From: an uncultured Collinsella sp.
GTDB taxonomy: Bacteria; Actinomycetota; Coriobacteriia; Coriobacteriales; Coriobacteriaceae
Direction: 5' to 3'
NCBI GenBank assembly: GCA_905209455.1
Contig: CAJLTA010000014.1
Coordinates: 1-59,536, forward strand
Length of the DNA stretch: 59,536 nucleotides
Shown: piece after piece, positions 44,373 through 53,142 of the stretch
How positions within the stretch are numbered: the first letter of the stretch is position 1
How the letters are laid out: every line of letters begins with the position of its first letter
Notes under the pieces: model-generated
Told to the model about the DNA's origin: nothing
What the model saw: the letters and a program-made list of their open reading frames with translations, nothing else
The model's database searches: none
Program-made: the position numbers and the translations under genes

Positions 44373-46497
44373 GCGTTTCTGGTCTAGACGCGTTTTGACG
44401 CGCCGTCCGAGCTGCCATCGCAAGCGAGGCGGCTTTATGGGTCGAGCCGGTATCGACCTGTTTATCGAAGACGGTGCCTACACCACGCTTTCCTCTGCGG
44501 TGGTCATCTTGGTGGTGCTCACGCTGCTGTTTTCGTCGACGGCGGCGATATGGAGCATGTCGCGCGCGGGGGACACCCAGGTGGCTGCCGATAGCGGCGC
44601 GCTGGCAGGCGCCAATGTGGTGTCGTCCTATCACACGGCTGCCACGGTGGTGGATGCGAGCATTTTGAGTTTGGGCCTGGCGGGGTTTGCCACGATCGGG
44701 ACGGGCCTGGTCGCCATCCTCATCCCGGGCGCCGAACCAGTTGCCGGCAATATGGTCGACACCGGGATTGAGATTATTAAAACGCGCAACAAGTTTGCCA
44801 AAAGCGCATCGGAAGGCTTACAGAAAATCGAGACGGCTCTGCCGTATCTGATCGCCGCGCGTGCCACGCAGGCGGTCTCGGCGCAGGATACCGATAATGT
44901 GACCTATACCGGTACGGCGCTTGCCGTGCCCAGGACATCCGAGTCGGACTTCGCTGCGCTCGAGGGGTCCGAGATCTCGACCGATGCCATTAAAGACACA
45001 TCGGATGATTTAGAGCGTGCGGCCGAGGAGCTGCGGAAGGCTTCTGAGGACACGGCGAAGGCTAAAGAGCGCGCTTGGCTGGCGGATTGTGGCGGGTCGG
45101 ACGAGAGTTCGATTGGCAAGTACTCGTGTATGTGGGAGCGTGCGAAAAAACTAGCAGAACTATCTGACAGCCAGAACCGTCATGAAAAGTCGAGCATCAC
45201 ATGGGAGCCGCAAATAGCGCTCGATCGCGCGAAAACCTATTACCGACAGCGCTTGGCGAATGAAAAACCTCAGGGATCGAGCGTCGAGATGAAAGCGCAG
45301 TCAGCCGCTCGAAAAGCGTTCTATGCCTATGCGATTGAAGAGGTCGATCGAGCATACATAAAAGATGATGGCGAACGGTTTTCTGCCTATATCCCACTAT
45401 TGCCGCGTGTCCCAAACGAGGTGCGGCCGACCGAACTTTACACCGATGCCGCATGGCCTGTAAGCAACAACGACGGCAGAACATACCTGCATTATGGAGT
45501 CGAATGCCCCGTCTATCAGAAAGGGACTCCGAGTGGGCTGGCATCTGTTGCTGATTATGATGGTCGTGATACATGCGAAGCGTGCGGCTTCGGCGTGGTT
45601 ACGCTTGGAAGCGCCCTCATGCCGCCATCGTTCATCGAAAACGGCTTCGAGTACCACTTTGACAAGTTCAAAGAGGCTCTGGAAGACTACGTCGAATGCC
45701 GCAACAAAGAGCTCGAGCTCGAGCGTCAGACCGAAGACGAGGCCGATCGTGCGGGCAATACGTTTGACCAGGCCATCAAGGAGCTTTCGGGCGAGCGTCC
45801 GCGTATCGCTCCGCCCGGTCGCAACGGCGTGGTCGCCTTTGCGGTTACGGGTGCCATCTCGAGCCCCGACGAGCTCAACTCTTCGTTTAACACGGCAGTC
45901 AGGCTTGGCAATCGCGGTGCTATCTCTGGCGCGGTGCTGGCACCCGATGACGCGACGGCGCAAAACAACGTGCTTTCGCGATTTTTCTCGACATTGAAGG
46001 AACGCTCGGGCGGCGTTGCCGGCGTGCTCGACGGCGTCATGGATGTTTGGGGACGGCTGCTCGTAGGATACGGTGATATTCAAGGTTCGGCCGACGAACT
46101 TATGGACGAGATGATTAAAGGCCTAGGAGGGGGCAGCGGCGCGTTGGGCTCCATCGCATCGTGGCTCGGCGATACCGTTTCGGCGTCCGTGGCGGCGCTG
46201 GGTTTGGAACCGTGCGACTTGCGCCTGCGAAAGCCGGTGCTGACCGATTCTGCCAACGTCATTAAGAGTCCGGGGTCTGACATTGCGGGTCTCTCTCAAG
46301 CGCAAGACAAACTGCGAAGTATTCCGTTGGGCGTGACCGATCCCAAGGCGCTTTGCGAGGCGTTGGAATATCAAGTCGAACGCACCATTAGCGGTACGGT
46401 GTTCACACTTGCGGAGATTCCTCTGCCCGGCGGCGGCTCCATCCCGCTCACCGTCGATGTCGCCACGCTGGTTGGCGCTCTGGGCGGTGGGTCGTAA
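44344..46497 (+). CDS. TadG-like pilus assembly protein
   Basis: A 717-residue protein. A short basic N-terminal region leads into AYTTLSSAVVILVVLTLLFSSTAAIW, a single anchor. Then comes SRAGDTQVAADSGALAGANVVSS, the pattern of TadG/TadE-G proteins. A long helical extracytoplasmic region follows (predicted coiled coil DDLERAAEELRKASEDTAKAKERAW near residues 230-255) with scattered cysteines, some in a CEACGF pair. Codon use between about 45,060 and 45,600 is more A/T-rich (ATA, CTA, AAA codons) than the rest of the gene, suggesting a recombined segment. The ATG at 44344 follows GAGGGAG and overlaps tadE by 29 bases. Confidence 0.78.
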   Translation: MIRGLLHGIKRFWSRRVLTRRPSCHRKRGGFMGRAGIDLFIEDGAYTTLSSAVVILVVLTLLFSSTAAIWSMSRAGDTQVAADSGALAGANVVSSYHTAATVVDASILSLGLAGFATIGTGLVAILIPGAEPVAGNMVDTGIEIIKTRNKFAKSASEGLQKIETALPYLIAARATQAVSAQDTDNVTYTGTALAVPRTSESDFAALEGSEISTDAIKDTSDDLERAAEELRKASEDTAKAKERAWLADCGGSDESSIGKYSCMWERAKKLAELSDSQNRHEKSSITWEPQIALDRAKTYYRQRLANEKPQGSSVEMKAQSAARKAFYAYAIEEVDRAYIKDDGERFSAYIPLLPRVPNEVRPTELYTDAAWPVSNNDGRTYLHYGVECPVYQKGTPSGLASVADYDGRDTCEACGFGVVTLGSALMPPSFIENGFEYHFDKFKEALEDYVECRNKELELERQTEDEADRAGNTFDQAIKELSGERPRIAPPGRNGVVAFAVTGAISSPDELNSSFNTAVRLGNRGAISGAVLAPDDATAQNNVLSRFFSTLKERSGGVAGVLDGVMDVWGRLLVGYGDIQGSADELMDEMIKGLGGGSGALGSIASWLGDTVSASVAALGLEPCDLRLRKPVLTDSANVIKSPGSDIAGLSQAQDKLRSIPLGVTDPKALCEALEYQVERTISGTVFTLAEIPLPGGGSIPLTVDVATLVGALGGGS

Positions 46498-46973
46498 TGA
46501 GTATCCGCATGCGTCTGCGCGAGGAGCGCGCCCAAGCGACGGTGGAGATGGCAGTGGTTACGCCCGTTTTGCTGGTGCTGGCACTCATCGTGTACAACGT
46601 CATGATCTTTGCCGGCGCTGTCGCGCGCTTCGACCGCGTGGTGCCCGACATCGTGCTAGCGCATGCCGTGGCGTCGGAGGGGGAGGGCGACGAAAGCTCT
46701 GCCGATGCCTCGGCGACGGTCCAGACTCAAATTCTGAATGCCATGGAAGGCTATGACTTGCAGATCGAAGTGTCAAGCGAGCAAGGCGCGAAGGCATCAG
46801 ATGGTGGCCTGCTCTCCCTATCCGGTACGTTTAGGACCTACACCTGCACCATGCACTATGAGCCGTGGCCGACTTCTCTCAGCATCGCTGGCGTTCCGCT
46901 GGGGGCGCCGACAACGTTGTCGCACGAGCGCGCGGTGACGGTCGATCCATGGCATCCGGGGGTGGTCATGTGA
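46497..46973 (+). CDS. TadE/TadF-like pseudopilin
   Basis: A 158-residue protein. The leader MSIRMRLREERA precedes cleavage site A|QATVEMAVV, one helix (TPVLLVLALIVYNVMIFAG) and a soluble tail. Met instead of Tyr or Phe follows Glu +5. Its ATG overlaps the previous stop (TAATG) and its stop overlaps the next start (GTGA), so it is tightly coupled. It is probably a minor pilin with TadE. Confidence 0.82.
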   Translation: MSIRMRLREERAQATVEMAVVTPVLLVLALIVYNVMIFAGAVARFDRVVPDIVLAHAVASEGEGDESSADASATVQTQILNAMEGYDLQIEVSSEQGAKASDGGLLSLSGTFRTYTCTMHYEPWPTSLSIAGVPLGAPTTLSHERAVTVDPWHPGVVM

Positions 46974-47329
46974 CCGCGGTCTCGTCCTACATCGCCTACG
47001 CGCGGGCACTCAATAGGCTGGGTTGGACGCCGGCCGAGTTTGTGGTGGCGGAGTCGTTTGTCGTGCGCCTGCGCGGCATGCTGGGACGGCGTCCGGTTGC
47101 CGCCAACGGCCTGTCGCTCGTCATGGCGTTTCCACGCTGCTCTTCGGTCCATACGTGTTTTATGGCCTATCCCATCGACATCGCCTTCATCGATCGCGAC
47201 GGCAATATCCTCGCGCGCTACGAAAACGTTCGTCCTTGGCGCATGTGCTCCTGCCTCGGCGCCTGGGCCGTACTAGAGCGTCCTTCAATCATTGTTTCGA
47301 CTCCTGCTCTCCAACGCGTGCCGGCTTAA
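46970..47329 (+). CDS. DUF192-family protein at the end of the tad operon
   Basis: A 119-residue protein with the DUF192 pattern: RLRGMLGRRP, then CSSVHTCFMAYPIDIAFIDRDGNILARYENVRPWRM and a closing AVLERP. The function of DUF192 is unknown; many members are secreted or periplasmic, but no signal peptide is seen here. The GTG at 46970 overlaps the previous stop, so it is the last coupled gene of the pilus operon. Its presence suggests a role linked to pilus or envelope (inference). Confidence 0.82.
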   Translation: MTAVSSYIAYARALNRLGWTPAEFVVAESFVVRLRGMLGRRPVAANGLSLVMAFPRCSSVHTCFMAYPIDIAFIDRDGNILARYENVRPWRMCSCLGAWAVLERPSIIVSTPALQRVPA

Positions 47330-47332
47330 GAA

Positions 47333-47362
47333 TTGGCGACAGTGGACTTTCGTCATACGAAA
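47333..47362 (+). promoter_or_regulatory. Candidate promoter/operator of a toxin-antitoxin pair
   Basis: TTGGCG (47333-47338) and the weak -10 TACGAA (47356-47361) are spaced by 17 bases. Over the -10 lies the palindrome TTTCG-TCATA-CGAAA (47348-47362), a possible binding site for the ribbon-helix-helix antitoxin encoded downstream. Confidence 0.45.
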
Positions 47363-47387
47363 TTGGGTAAGATGGAGGAGAAGATGC

Positions 47388-47654
47388 ATGGATGTTGAGA
47401 TCCATCCCAACGCTAAAAAGCACCTGACGGAAAAGCAGGTGCTTAGCGCTTGGCTTGCGGTTACTGAGTGCATTCGTCGCGAGCCGAAGGACGAGCCGCC
47501 GAGATGGCTTGCAATTGGATGGCTCTCAGACGGACGAAGCGTGGAGCTTGTCGCGGTCGAGCTTGTCCGTGGGTGGCTTATCATTCATGCCTTGTCTCCA
47601 GTCCAGAAGAAATTTTGGCAGGAGATTGAACAGGCTCGGCAAAGGGGTCGATGA
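47388..47654 (+). CDS. Probable type II toxin of a toxin-antitoxin pair (family not identified)
   Basis: An 88-residue protein: MDVEIHPNAKKHLTEKQVLSAW, then WLAIGWLSDGRSVELVAVELVRGWLIIHALSP. The small size, alpha/beta pattern and position just before a ribbon-helix-helix gene (overlap of one base) suggest a RelE/BrnT-like toxin fold. I do not recognise the exact family. GGAGGAG precedes the ATG. The frame is open from 47292, but without a ribosome-binding site. Confidence 0.6.
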   Translation: MDVEIHPNAKKHLTEKQVLSAWLAVTECIRREPKDEPPRWLAIGWLSDGRSVELVAVELVRGWLIIHALSPVQKKFWQEIEQARQRGR

Positions 47655-47938
47655 TGGGCAAGACGTATACGGCCGCTAATGGTCAGGTTGTAACGGATGA
47701 AATGATTGACGCGTGGTGCGAGTCGTACGAGCGCGGAGAGTTTCCGGATGGCGAACACACCGTTGGTGGGATCGTGCATGGACGGCCCCCGCTCTCAGGT
47801 GAGGGGACGGCAACGCTGTCGGTCAAGATTCCTCTGGGAATGAAGGAGGCCATTCGTCGACGGGCGGCTGCCGAGGGGATGACGCCAAGTGAGTTTGCCC
47901 GTGCGGCTCTGAGTGAAAAACTTCTTGCTGCCGGCTGA
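47654..47938 (+). CDS. Ribbon-helix-helix (CopG-like) antitoxin
   Basis: A 94-residue protein. The N-terminal half (about 1-50) probably binds the partner. The C-terminal part ATLSVKIPLGMKEAIRRRAAAEGMTPSEFARAALSEKL is a clear ribbon-helix-helix DNA-binding domain. ATG 47651 or 47654 overlaps the stop of the preceding gene. Antitoxin and autorepressor roles are inferred from the arrangement. Confidence 0.72.
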   Translation: MGKTYTAANGQVVTDEMIDAWCESYERGEFPDGEHTVGGIVHGRPPLSGEGTATLSVKIPLGMKEAIRRRAAAEGMTPSEFARAALSEKLLAAG

Positions 47939-48061
47939 TGCCTCTGACGTGCCGATTTATAGAACCGAGGCTGTGCCCAAAAACTTTTTTAAAATTCTCG
48001 GTTGACCGGAACGCGTCCTTGGTTATACTAATCAAGCCTTGAAACAAGGCACACCTCAAAT

Positions 48062-48134
<73 letters not shown>

Positions 48135-48191
48135 CCTTGAATTGACTAGGACCTCTGCAAAGGGGTCCTTTTCTTTTATTGAGGGCTCTGC

Positions 48192-48361
48192 GGAAATTGC
48201 GTCCCGGAATTTGGCTTCAGAGTGGGATGCGTTTTCCGCTTTGAGGCCGCTTGGGAAAGCGCGACCCGGAATCCGGCGTCAGAATGGGATGTGCTTTCCT
48301 TTTGCGGTCTTTGGCGGAAACTGCGTCCCAGATCCCGCGCTCAGAACGGGATGCGCTTTCC
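48192..48361. repeat. Three tandem 62-bp hairpin units
   Basis: Units start at 48192, 48254 and 48316, exactly 62 bases apart. Each has a left arm GGAAA-xxGCGxCCC and a right arm GGGATGxGxTTTCC about 18 bases later. The arms differ between units, but pairing is kept. For example GGAAAGCGCGACCC faces GGGATGTGCTTTCC in unit 2. Each transcript or strand would form a row of three stems. It lies between tRNA-Phe and the GH5 gene; I see no coding potential between 48135 and 48556. Confidence 0.82.
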
Positions 48362-48556
48362 GGCGCTTACTTCCGACGTGCGCGCACATCTCGGCGCACC
48401 AGCTCGTGCCCACCTGTCCCAGACATTCCTCCCACTTTTGCGCCACTTTGTAGACCGTTCGGTCGCCTGTCTGCATGCGCGGGTATACTCAAATCGATAG
48501 ATATGTCATGCAAGAGCGATGCGGGCTTAGCCCGTATGATTCAAAAGGGGGCAGTG

Positions 48557-49618
48557 ATGGAGAGGATACTCGGCGTTAATCTCTCTGGCTGGTTTATTCC
48601 CGAGCCTTGGGTGACCCCGTCGCTATACGCGGCGACCGGTGCATCCAACGCGGCCGAGCTGCAGGAGGCCATGGGCACCGCCGCCTATAACGAGCGCATG
48701 CGCCGTCATTACGAGACGTTTGTGAGTGAGGACGATTTCCGTCGCATGGCACAGATCGGTCTCAATGCCGTGCGTCTGCCGGTGCCCTGGTATGCCTTTG
48801 GCTCGCAGGAGTCCGATGCGTCCTACATCTCGGTTGTCGACTACATCGACCGTGCAATTGAGTGGGCTGCCAAGTACGACATCCGCGTGCTGCTTGATCT
48901 AGCAACTGTGCCCGGTGGCCAGGGCGATTCCAACGATTCGCCCGCCACGCCAGAGGCTGTTGCCGAGTGGCATTCGTCCACTAACGGCCGTCATGTCGCA
49001 CTCGACGTGCTCGAGCGCTTGGCTGATCGCTACGGCGAGGCCGAGAGCCTGCTGGGCATTGAGCTGCTGGATACGCCGCAGATGAGTGTCCGCAAGAGTC
49101 TCTTTTCCATGACGGATGGCATTCCGGCGCACTACCTGCGCAACTTCTATCGCGATGCCTACGAGCTCGTCCGTTCGTATATGCCCGAGGATAAGATCGT
49201 CGTCTTTTCGTCGTCGGGGCATCCCAGCGAGTGGAAGCATTTTATGCGCGGCGCCAAGTACAAGAACGTCTACATGGACCTTCACCTGTACCATTACCGC
49301 GACGAGTATGCGCTCGATATCACGAGCCCCCGCGGGCTGACGACGGCGATTTCCCGTAACAAGCGCGAGCTTAAAGAAGCGATTTCGACTGGGTTCCCCG
49401 TGCTGGTGGGCGAATGGTCGGGCGCGGCGATCTTTGCCAACTCGTCGGTTACGCCCGAGGGCCGCAATGCCTACGAGCGCGTGTTTATCGCCAACCAGCT
49501 GGCTTCGTTTGCGCCGGCTGCCGGTTGGTTCTTCCAAACGTGGAAGACCGAGAAGCGCATTGCAGCATGGGACGCCCGCGCGGCGCTCGGTACGCTCGAG
49601 CGCGGCATGATTGAATAG
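48557..49618 (+). CDS. Glycoside hydrolase family 5-like protein with altered catalytic site
   Basis: A 353-residue TIM-barrel protein resembling exo-1,3-beta-glucanase-type GH5 enzymes. The N-terminal GVNLSGWFIPEPWVTPSLY, NAVRLPVPW (Arg73), DLHLYHYRD (His243, Tyr245) and the nucleophile Glu286 in LVGEWSGA are all kept. However, the acid/base motif usually read LLNEP is LLDTP (171-174 region, Thr173 for Glu). The upstream DLHGAPG is DLATVPG, losing the His. No signal peptide is visible. It may be a non-catalytic or altered cytoplasmic protein. The ATG at 48557 follows GGGGG by six bases; the open frame from 48251 runs through the repeat array and is not supported. Confidence 0.8.
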   Translation: MERILGVNLSGWFIPEPWVTPSLYAATGASNAAELQEAMGTAAYNERMRRHYETFVSEDDFRRMAQIGLNAVRLPVPWYAFGSQESDASYISVVDYIDRAIEWAAKYDIRVLLDLATVPGGQGDSNDSPATPEAVAEWHSSTNGRHVALDVLERLADRYGEAESLLGIELLDTPQMSVRKSLFSMTDGIPAHYLRNFYRDAYELVRSYMPEDKIVVFSSSGHPSEWKHFMRGAKYKNVYMDLHLYHYRDEYALDITSPRGLTTAISRNKRELKEAISTGFPVLVGEWSGAAIFANSSVTPEGRNAYERVFIANQLASFAPAAGWFFQTWKTEKRIAAWDARAALGTLERGMIE

Positions 49619-49624
49619 GTTGAT

Positions 49625-50503
49625 ATGACGCAAAACAGCACCCATACGGGCAAACTCTATGTGGTCGGCACGCCCATCGGCAACCTGGGCGACCTGTCCC
49701 CGCGCGTTGGCGAGGCGTTTGCCGCCGCCGATGCCATCTGCTGCGAAGACACGCGTGTGACGTCAAAGCTGCTGATGCATCTGGGCATTTCCAAGCCGCT
49801 TGTCCGTTGCGACGAGAATGTGATCGCCAGCCGCGCCGTCGGCCTGGTCGACCGTCTGCTGGCGGGGGAGACCCTCGCTTTTGCCTCGGACGCCGGCATG
49901 CCGAGTGTGTCCGATCCCGGCCAGGCGCTGGTCGAGGCGGCGCGTGAGGCCGATGTGCCCGTTGAAGTTATTCCCGGGCCCTCTGCTTGCGTCACGGCGC
50001 TCGTTTCGTCCGGCATTCCCTGCGAGCATTTTTTCTTCGAGGGCTTTTTGGGCCGAAAGCACGGCGACCGCGTGCGGCGTTTACAGCGCCTTGCCGTGGT
50101 GCCCGGCGCACTCATCTTCTACGAGTCTCCACATCGCATCGTGGCGACGCTCGAGGCCGTGGCGGAGGTCTTTCCCCAGCGTGAGGTTGCCGTCTGCCGC
50201 GAACTCACCAAGCTGCACGAGGAGGTCTTGCGCGGGCCCGCTGCTCAGCTTGCCGAGGAGCTGCGTGCTCGCGGCGAGGTAAAGGGCGAGATTGCGCTGG
50301 TCATCGCGCCGCCGAGCGAGGATGAGGAGGCCGGTATCGTGCCGGTTGGCGCCGCGGCAGCGGATCCCGACGAGGCCCTGCGCGAGGATATCCGCGCCGC
50401 GCTCGAGGAGGGGGAGCCCGCCTCTGCGGTGGCCAAGCGCCTGTCTCAGAAGTATTCGCGCCGCAAGCGCGATGTCTATGCCATGGTGCTCGATATGCAA
50501 TAG
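49625..50503 (+). CDS. rsmI: 16S rRNA (cytidine1402-2'-O)-methyltransferase
   Basis: It methylates the ribose of C1402 in the 30S decoding centre, using SAM. The 292-residue protein opens GKLYVVGTPIGNLGDLSPR. The tetrapyrrole-methylase fold follows with CCEDTRVTSKLL, ASDAGMPSVSDPG, VIPGPSA and the FFEGFLGRK motif. The C-terminal region contains AKRLSQKYSRRKRDVYAMVL. Standard length. It is followed by metG and rsmA on the same strand, a common neighbourhood in Gram-positive bacteria. Confidence 0.95.
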   Translation: MTQNSTHTGKLYVVGTPIGNLGDLSPRVGEAFAAADAICCEDTRVTSKLLMHLGISKPLVRCDENVIASRAVGLVDRLLAGETLAFASDAGMPSVSDPGQALVEAAREADVPVEVIPGPSACVTALVSSGIPCEHFFFEGFLGRKHGDRVRRLQRLAVVPGALIFYESPHRIVATLEAVAEVFPQREVAVCRELTKLHEEVLRGPAAQLAEELRARGEVKGEIALVIAPPSEDEEAGIVPVGAAAADPDEALREDIRAALEEGEPASAVAKRLSQKYSRRKRDVYAMVLDMQ

Positions 50504-50572
50504 ATGGAGGATATCCAGCCCTTGCGCTAGAATCATCCTCTGTATGCAACGTTTTTCTGGAGGACAAACCCC

Positions 50573-52174
50573 ATGGATCAAAGCAAGCCTTCGTTCTTTA
50601 TCACGACGCCCATCTACTACGTCAACGCCGATCCGCACCTGGGCACGGCTTATTCCACCATCATCGCCGACGTTCAGGCTCGCTATCGCCGCTCCGCCGG
50701 CTATAACGTCAAGTTCCTGACCGGCATGGACGAGCACGGCGAGAAGGTCGCCGAGGCCGCAGCCAAGCACAACATGACGCCTCAGGAGTGGACCGACAGC
50801 CAGGCTCCGCACTTCAAGGAGCTTTGGAACAAGCTCGAGATCTCCAACGACGACTTCATTCGTACCACCGAGCCGCGCCAGCATCACGCCGTGCAGTATC
50901 TGTGGGAGCGCATGAAGGAGTCCGGCTACCTGTATAAGGGCAGCTATGACGGCTGGTACTGCGTGCCCGACGAGACCTACTTCACCGATACGCAGGTCCA
51001 GAAGGGCGACGAGGAGTACGGCAGCGTCGGCCAGCACCTGTGCCCCGATTGCCACCGTCCGCTCGAGCGCGTGCAGGAGGAGTCCTACTTCTTTAAGCTC
51101 TCTGCGTTCCAGGACAAGCTGCTCAAGCTCTATGACGAGCACCCCGATTTTGTCGAGCCCGCGTTCCGCATGAACGAGGTGCGCAGCTTTGTCGAAGGCG
51201 GCCTCAACGACCTTTCCGTGAGCCGCACGAGCTTTGACTGGGGCATTCAGGTCCCGTTTGACGAGGGTCACGTTACCTACGTGTGGTTCGATGCGCTGCT
51301 CAACTATATGACGGCCGTCGGCTACGGTGTCGACACCGATGAGGCCCGTGCCGAGCTGGCCTATCGCTGGCCCGCGCAGTTCCACATCGTGGGTAAGGAC
51401 ATCATCCGCTTCCACTGCGTCATTTGGCCCGCCATGCTCATGGCCATCGGCGAGGCCCTGCCCGAGCACGTCTTTGCCCACGGCTTCCTGACCGTGCGCA
51501 ATGCCGAGACCGGCAAGGCCGAGAAGATGTCCAAGAGCCGCGGCAACGCCATCGCTCCGCAGGATGTTATCGACATGCTGGGCGTCGAGGGCTATCGCTA
51601 CTACTTTATGACCGACGTGGTGCCCGGCACCGACGGCGCCATCAGCTTCGAGCGCATGGAGCAGGTCTACAACGCCGACCTGGCCAACAGCTGGGGCAAC
51701 CTTATCTCGCGTTCGCTCAACATGAGCGGCAAGTACTTTGACGGTTGCGCGCCCGCCAAGCCCGCATCGTTCGATGCGTTCGACAACCCGCTGGCAAAGA
51801 TTGCCGATGGCCTGGTCGATCGCTACATGGCCAAGATGGACGTGCTCGATTACGGTGGAGCTAAGGACGAGGTCATGGAGCTCATCCATGCCGCCAACCA
51901 CTACATCGAGGACTCCGAGCCCTGGGCGCTTGCCAAGGACGAGGCCAAGGCTGACGAGCTGGCGTTTGTGATCTACAACCTGCTCGAGGCCATCCGCATT
52001 GCCGCTCACCTGCTGATGCCGCTCATGCCCCAGACTTCTGCCGAGACCCTGCGTCGCCTGTCCTGCGAGGACGAGGCCGCGAGCGACGACCTCAAGGGCA
52101 TTTGCGCTTGGGGCCTGCTTGCCGGTGGTCAGCCTGTCGAGAAGGGCGAGCCGCTGTTCCCGCGTCTGGGCTAA
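50573..52174 (+). CDS. metG: Methionyl-tRNA synthetase
   Basis: A class I synthetase of 533 residues that charges tRNA-Met. The HIGH motif appears as ADPHLGTAYS in TPIYYVNADPHLGTAYS, and the KMSKS loop is KMSKSRGN near residue 320. The connective region includes CPDC. The anticodon-binding helical bundle occupies the C-terminal third. It lacks the C-terminal EMAP-like dimerisation domain, so it is the short monomeric type. ATG follows TGGAGGA by a few bases. Confidence 0.96.
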   Translation: MDQSKPSFFITTPIYYVNADPHLGTAYSTIIADVQARYRRSAGYNVKFLTGMDEHGEKVAEAAAKHNMTPQEWTDSQAPHFKELWNKLEISNDDFIRTTEPRQHHAVQYLWERMKESGYLYKGSYDGWYCVPDETYFTDTQVQKGDEEYGSVGQHLCPDCHRPLERVQEESYFFKLSAFQDKLLKLYDEHPDFVEPAFRMNEVRSFVEGGLNDLSVSRTSFDWGIQVPFDEGHVTYVWFDALLNYMTAVGYGVDTDEARAELAYRWPAQFHIVGKDIIRFHCVIWPAMLMAIGEALPEHVFAHGFLTVRNAETGKAEKMSKSRGNAIAPQDVIDMLGVEGYRYYFMTDVVPGTDGAISFERMEQVYNADLANSWGNLISRSLNMSGKYFDGCAPAKPASFDAFDNPLAKIADGLVDRYMAKMDVLDYGGAKDEVMELIHAANHYIEDSEPWALAKDEAKADELAFVIYNLLEAIRIAAHLLMPLMPQTSAETLRRLSCEDEAASDDLKGICAWGLLAGGQPVEKGEPLFPRLG

Positions 52175-52281
52175 GCCGCTGCGCGCCATATCGGCAATTT
52201 GCTGTTTAGATGTAAGGGCATGGCCGCAACGGTCCATGCCCTTTTGTTTCAAGACGCCGCCACCATGCTAAGGAGGCAACC

Positions 52282-53142
52282 ATGACAACTTCGCCTTTGG
52301 CAAACCCCACGGCAACAAGGGAGCTGCTGGAGGAGTTTGGCCTTGCGACCAAGCATCGCCTGGGCCAGAACTTCCTGATCGACAACCATGTGATCGAACG
52401 TATCTGTGAGCTCGCTGAGCTTGCGGGCGATGAGCGCGTGCTCGAGGTCGGCCCGGGTTGCGGCACACTGACGTTGGCCCTGCTGCAGGAGGCGGCGTGC
52501 GTTACGTCGATTGAGGCGGATCCCGAGCTTGAGCCGGTGCTTGACGCCCACGCCGCCGACTATGCCAACTTCCGCTTTATCATGGGCGATGCGCTCAAGG
52601 TGACGCCGGAGCAGATTGAGCAGGCCGCCGGTGGTGAACCCACGGTGTTTGTCGCGAATCTGCCCTATAACGTGGCGGCGACGATCATCCTTCAGTTCTT
52701 CCAGACGATGCCCGCGCTTAAGCGCGCTGTCGTCATGGTGCAAAAGGAAGTTGCAGATCGTATTGCCGCAACGCCGGGCAACAAGACCTATGGCGGCTAC
52801 ACGGCAAAGCTCGGCCTGTATGCGCAGGTGACGGGGCGCTTTGAGGTGCCGCCGCGCTGCTTTATGCCGGCACCGCATGTGGATTCTGCCGTAGTGCGCA
52901 TCGATCGCGTTGACGGAGTGGTACCCGAGGGCATCGACCGCGAGTTTGTGGCCCGTGTGATCGACGCTGCGTTTGCTCAGCGCCGCAAGACGATTCGCAA
53001 CTCCATGAGCGCCAACGGCTTTGCCAAGGACGCGCTCGATGCCGCCTTTGAGGCCTGCGGTATCGCACCTACCACGCGCGCCGAGACGCTCGACGTCGCT
53101 GCCTTTGTCCGCTTGGCTCAGGAGCTTTCCCATGACGCCTAA
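52282..53142 (+). CDS. rsmA: 16S rRNA (adenine1518/1519-N6)-dimethyltransferase
   Basis: It dimethylates two adenines in helix 45 of 16S rRNA. The 286-residue protein has KHRLGQNFLIDNHVIERI and the SAM motif LEVGPGCGTLTLALL. The catalytic FVANLPYNVAA (NLPY) and the C-terminal FMPAPHVDSAVVRI and RRKTIRNSM motifs are intact. AAGGAGG lies seven bases before the ATG. Its stop overlaps the ATG of the next gene. Confidence 0.96.
   Translation: MTTSPLANPTATRELLEEFGLATKHRLGQNFLIDNHVIERICELAELAGDERVLEVGPGCGTLTLALLQEAACVTSIEADPELEPVLDAHAADYANFRFIMGDALKVTPEQIEQAAGGEPTVFVANLPYNVAATIILQFFQTMPALKRAVVMVQKEVADRIAATPGNKTYGGYTAKLGLYAQVTGRFEVPPRCFMPAPHVDSAVVRIDRVDGVVPEGIDREFVARVIDAAFAQRRKTIRNSMSANGFAKDALDAAFEACGIAPTTRAETLDVAAFVRLAQELSHDA

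Noticed and set aside
48192..48361. CRISPR array
   Set aside because: Only three imperfect units, each an internal hairpin. There are no constant repeats with unique spacers, and no cas genes are nearby.
50081..52252. Long minus-strand frame opposite metG and rsmI
   Set aside because: Same reason: both plus-strand genes carry intact catalytic motifs and ribosome-binding sites, while the antisense frame has neither.
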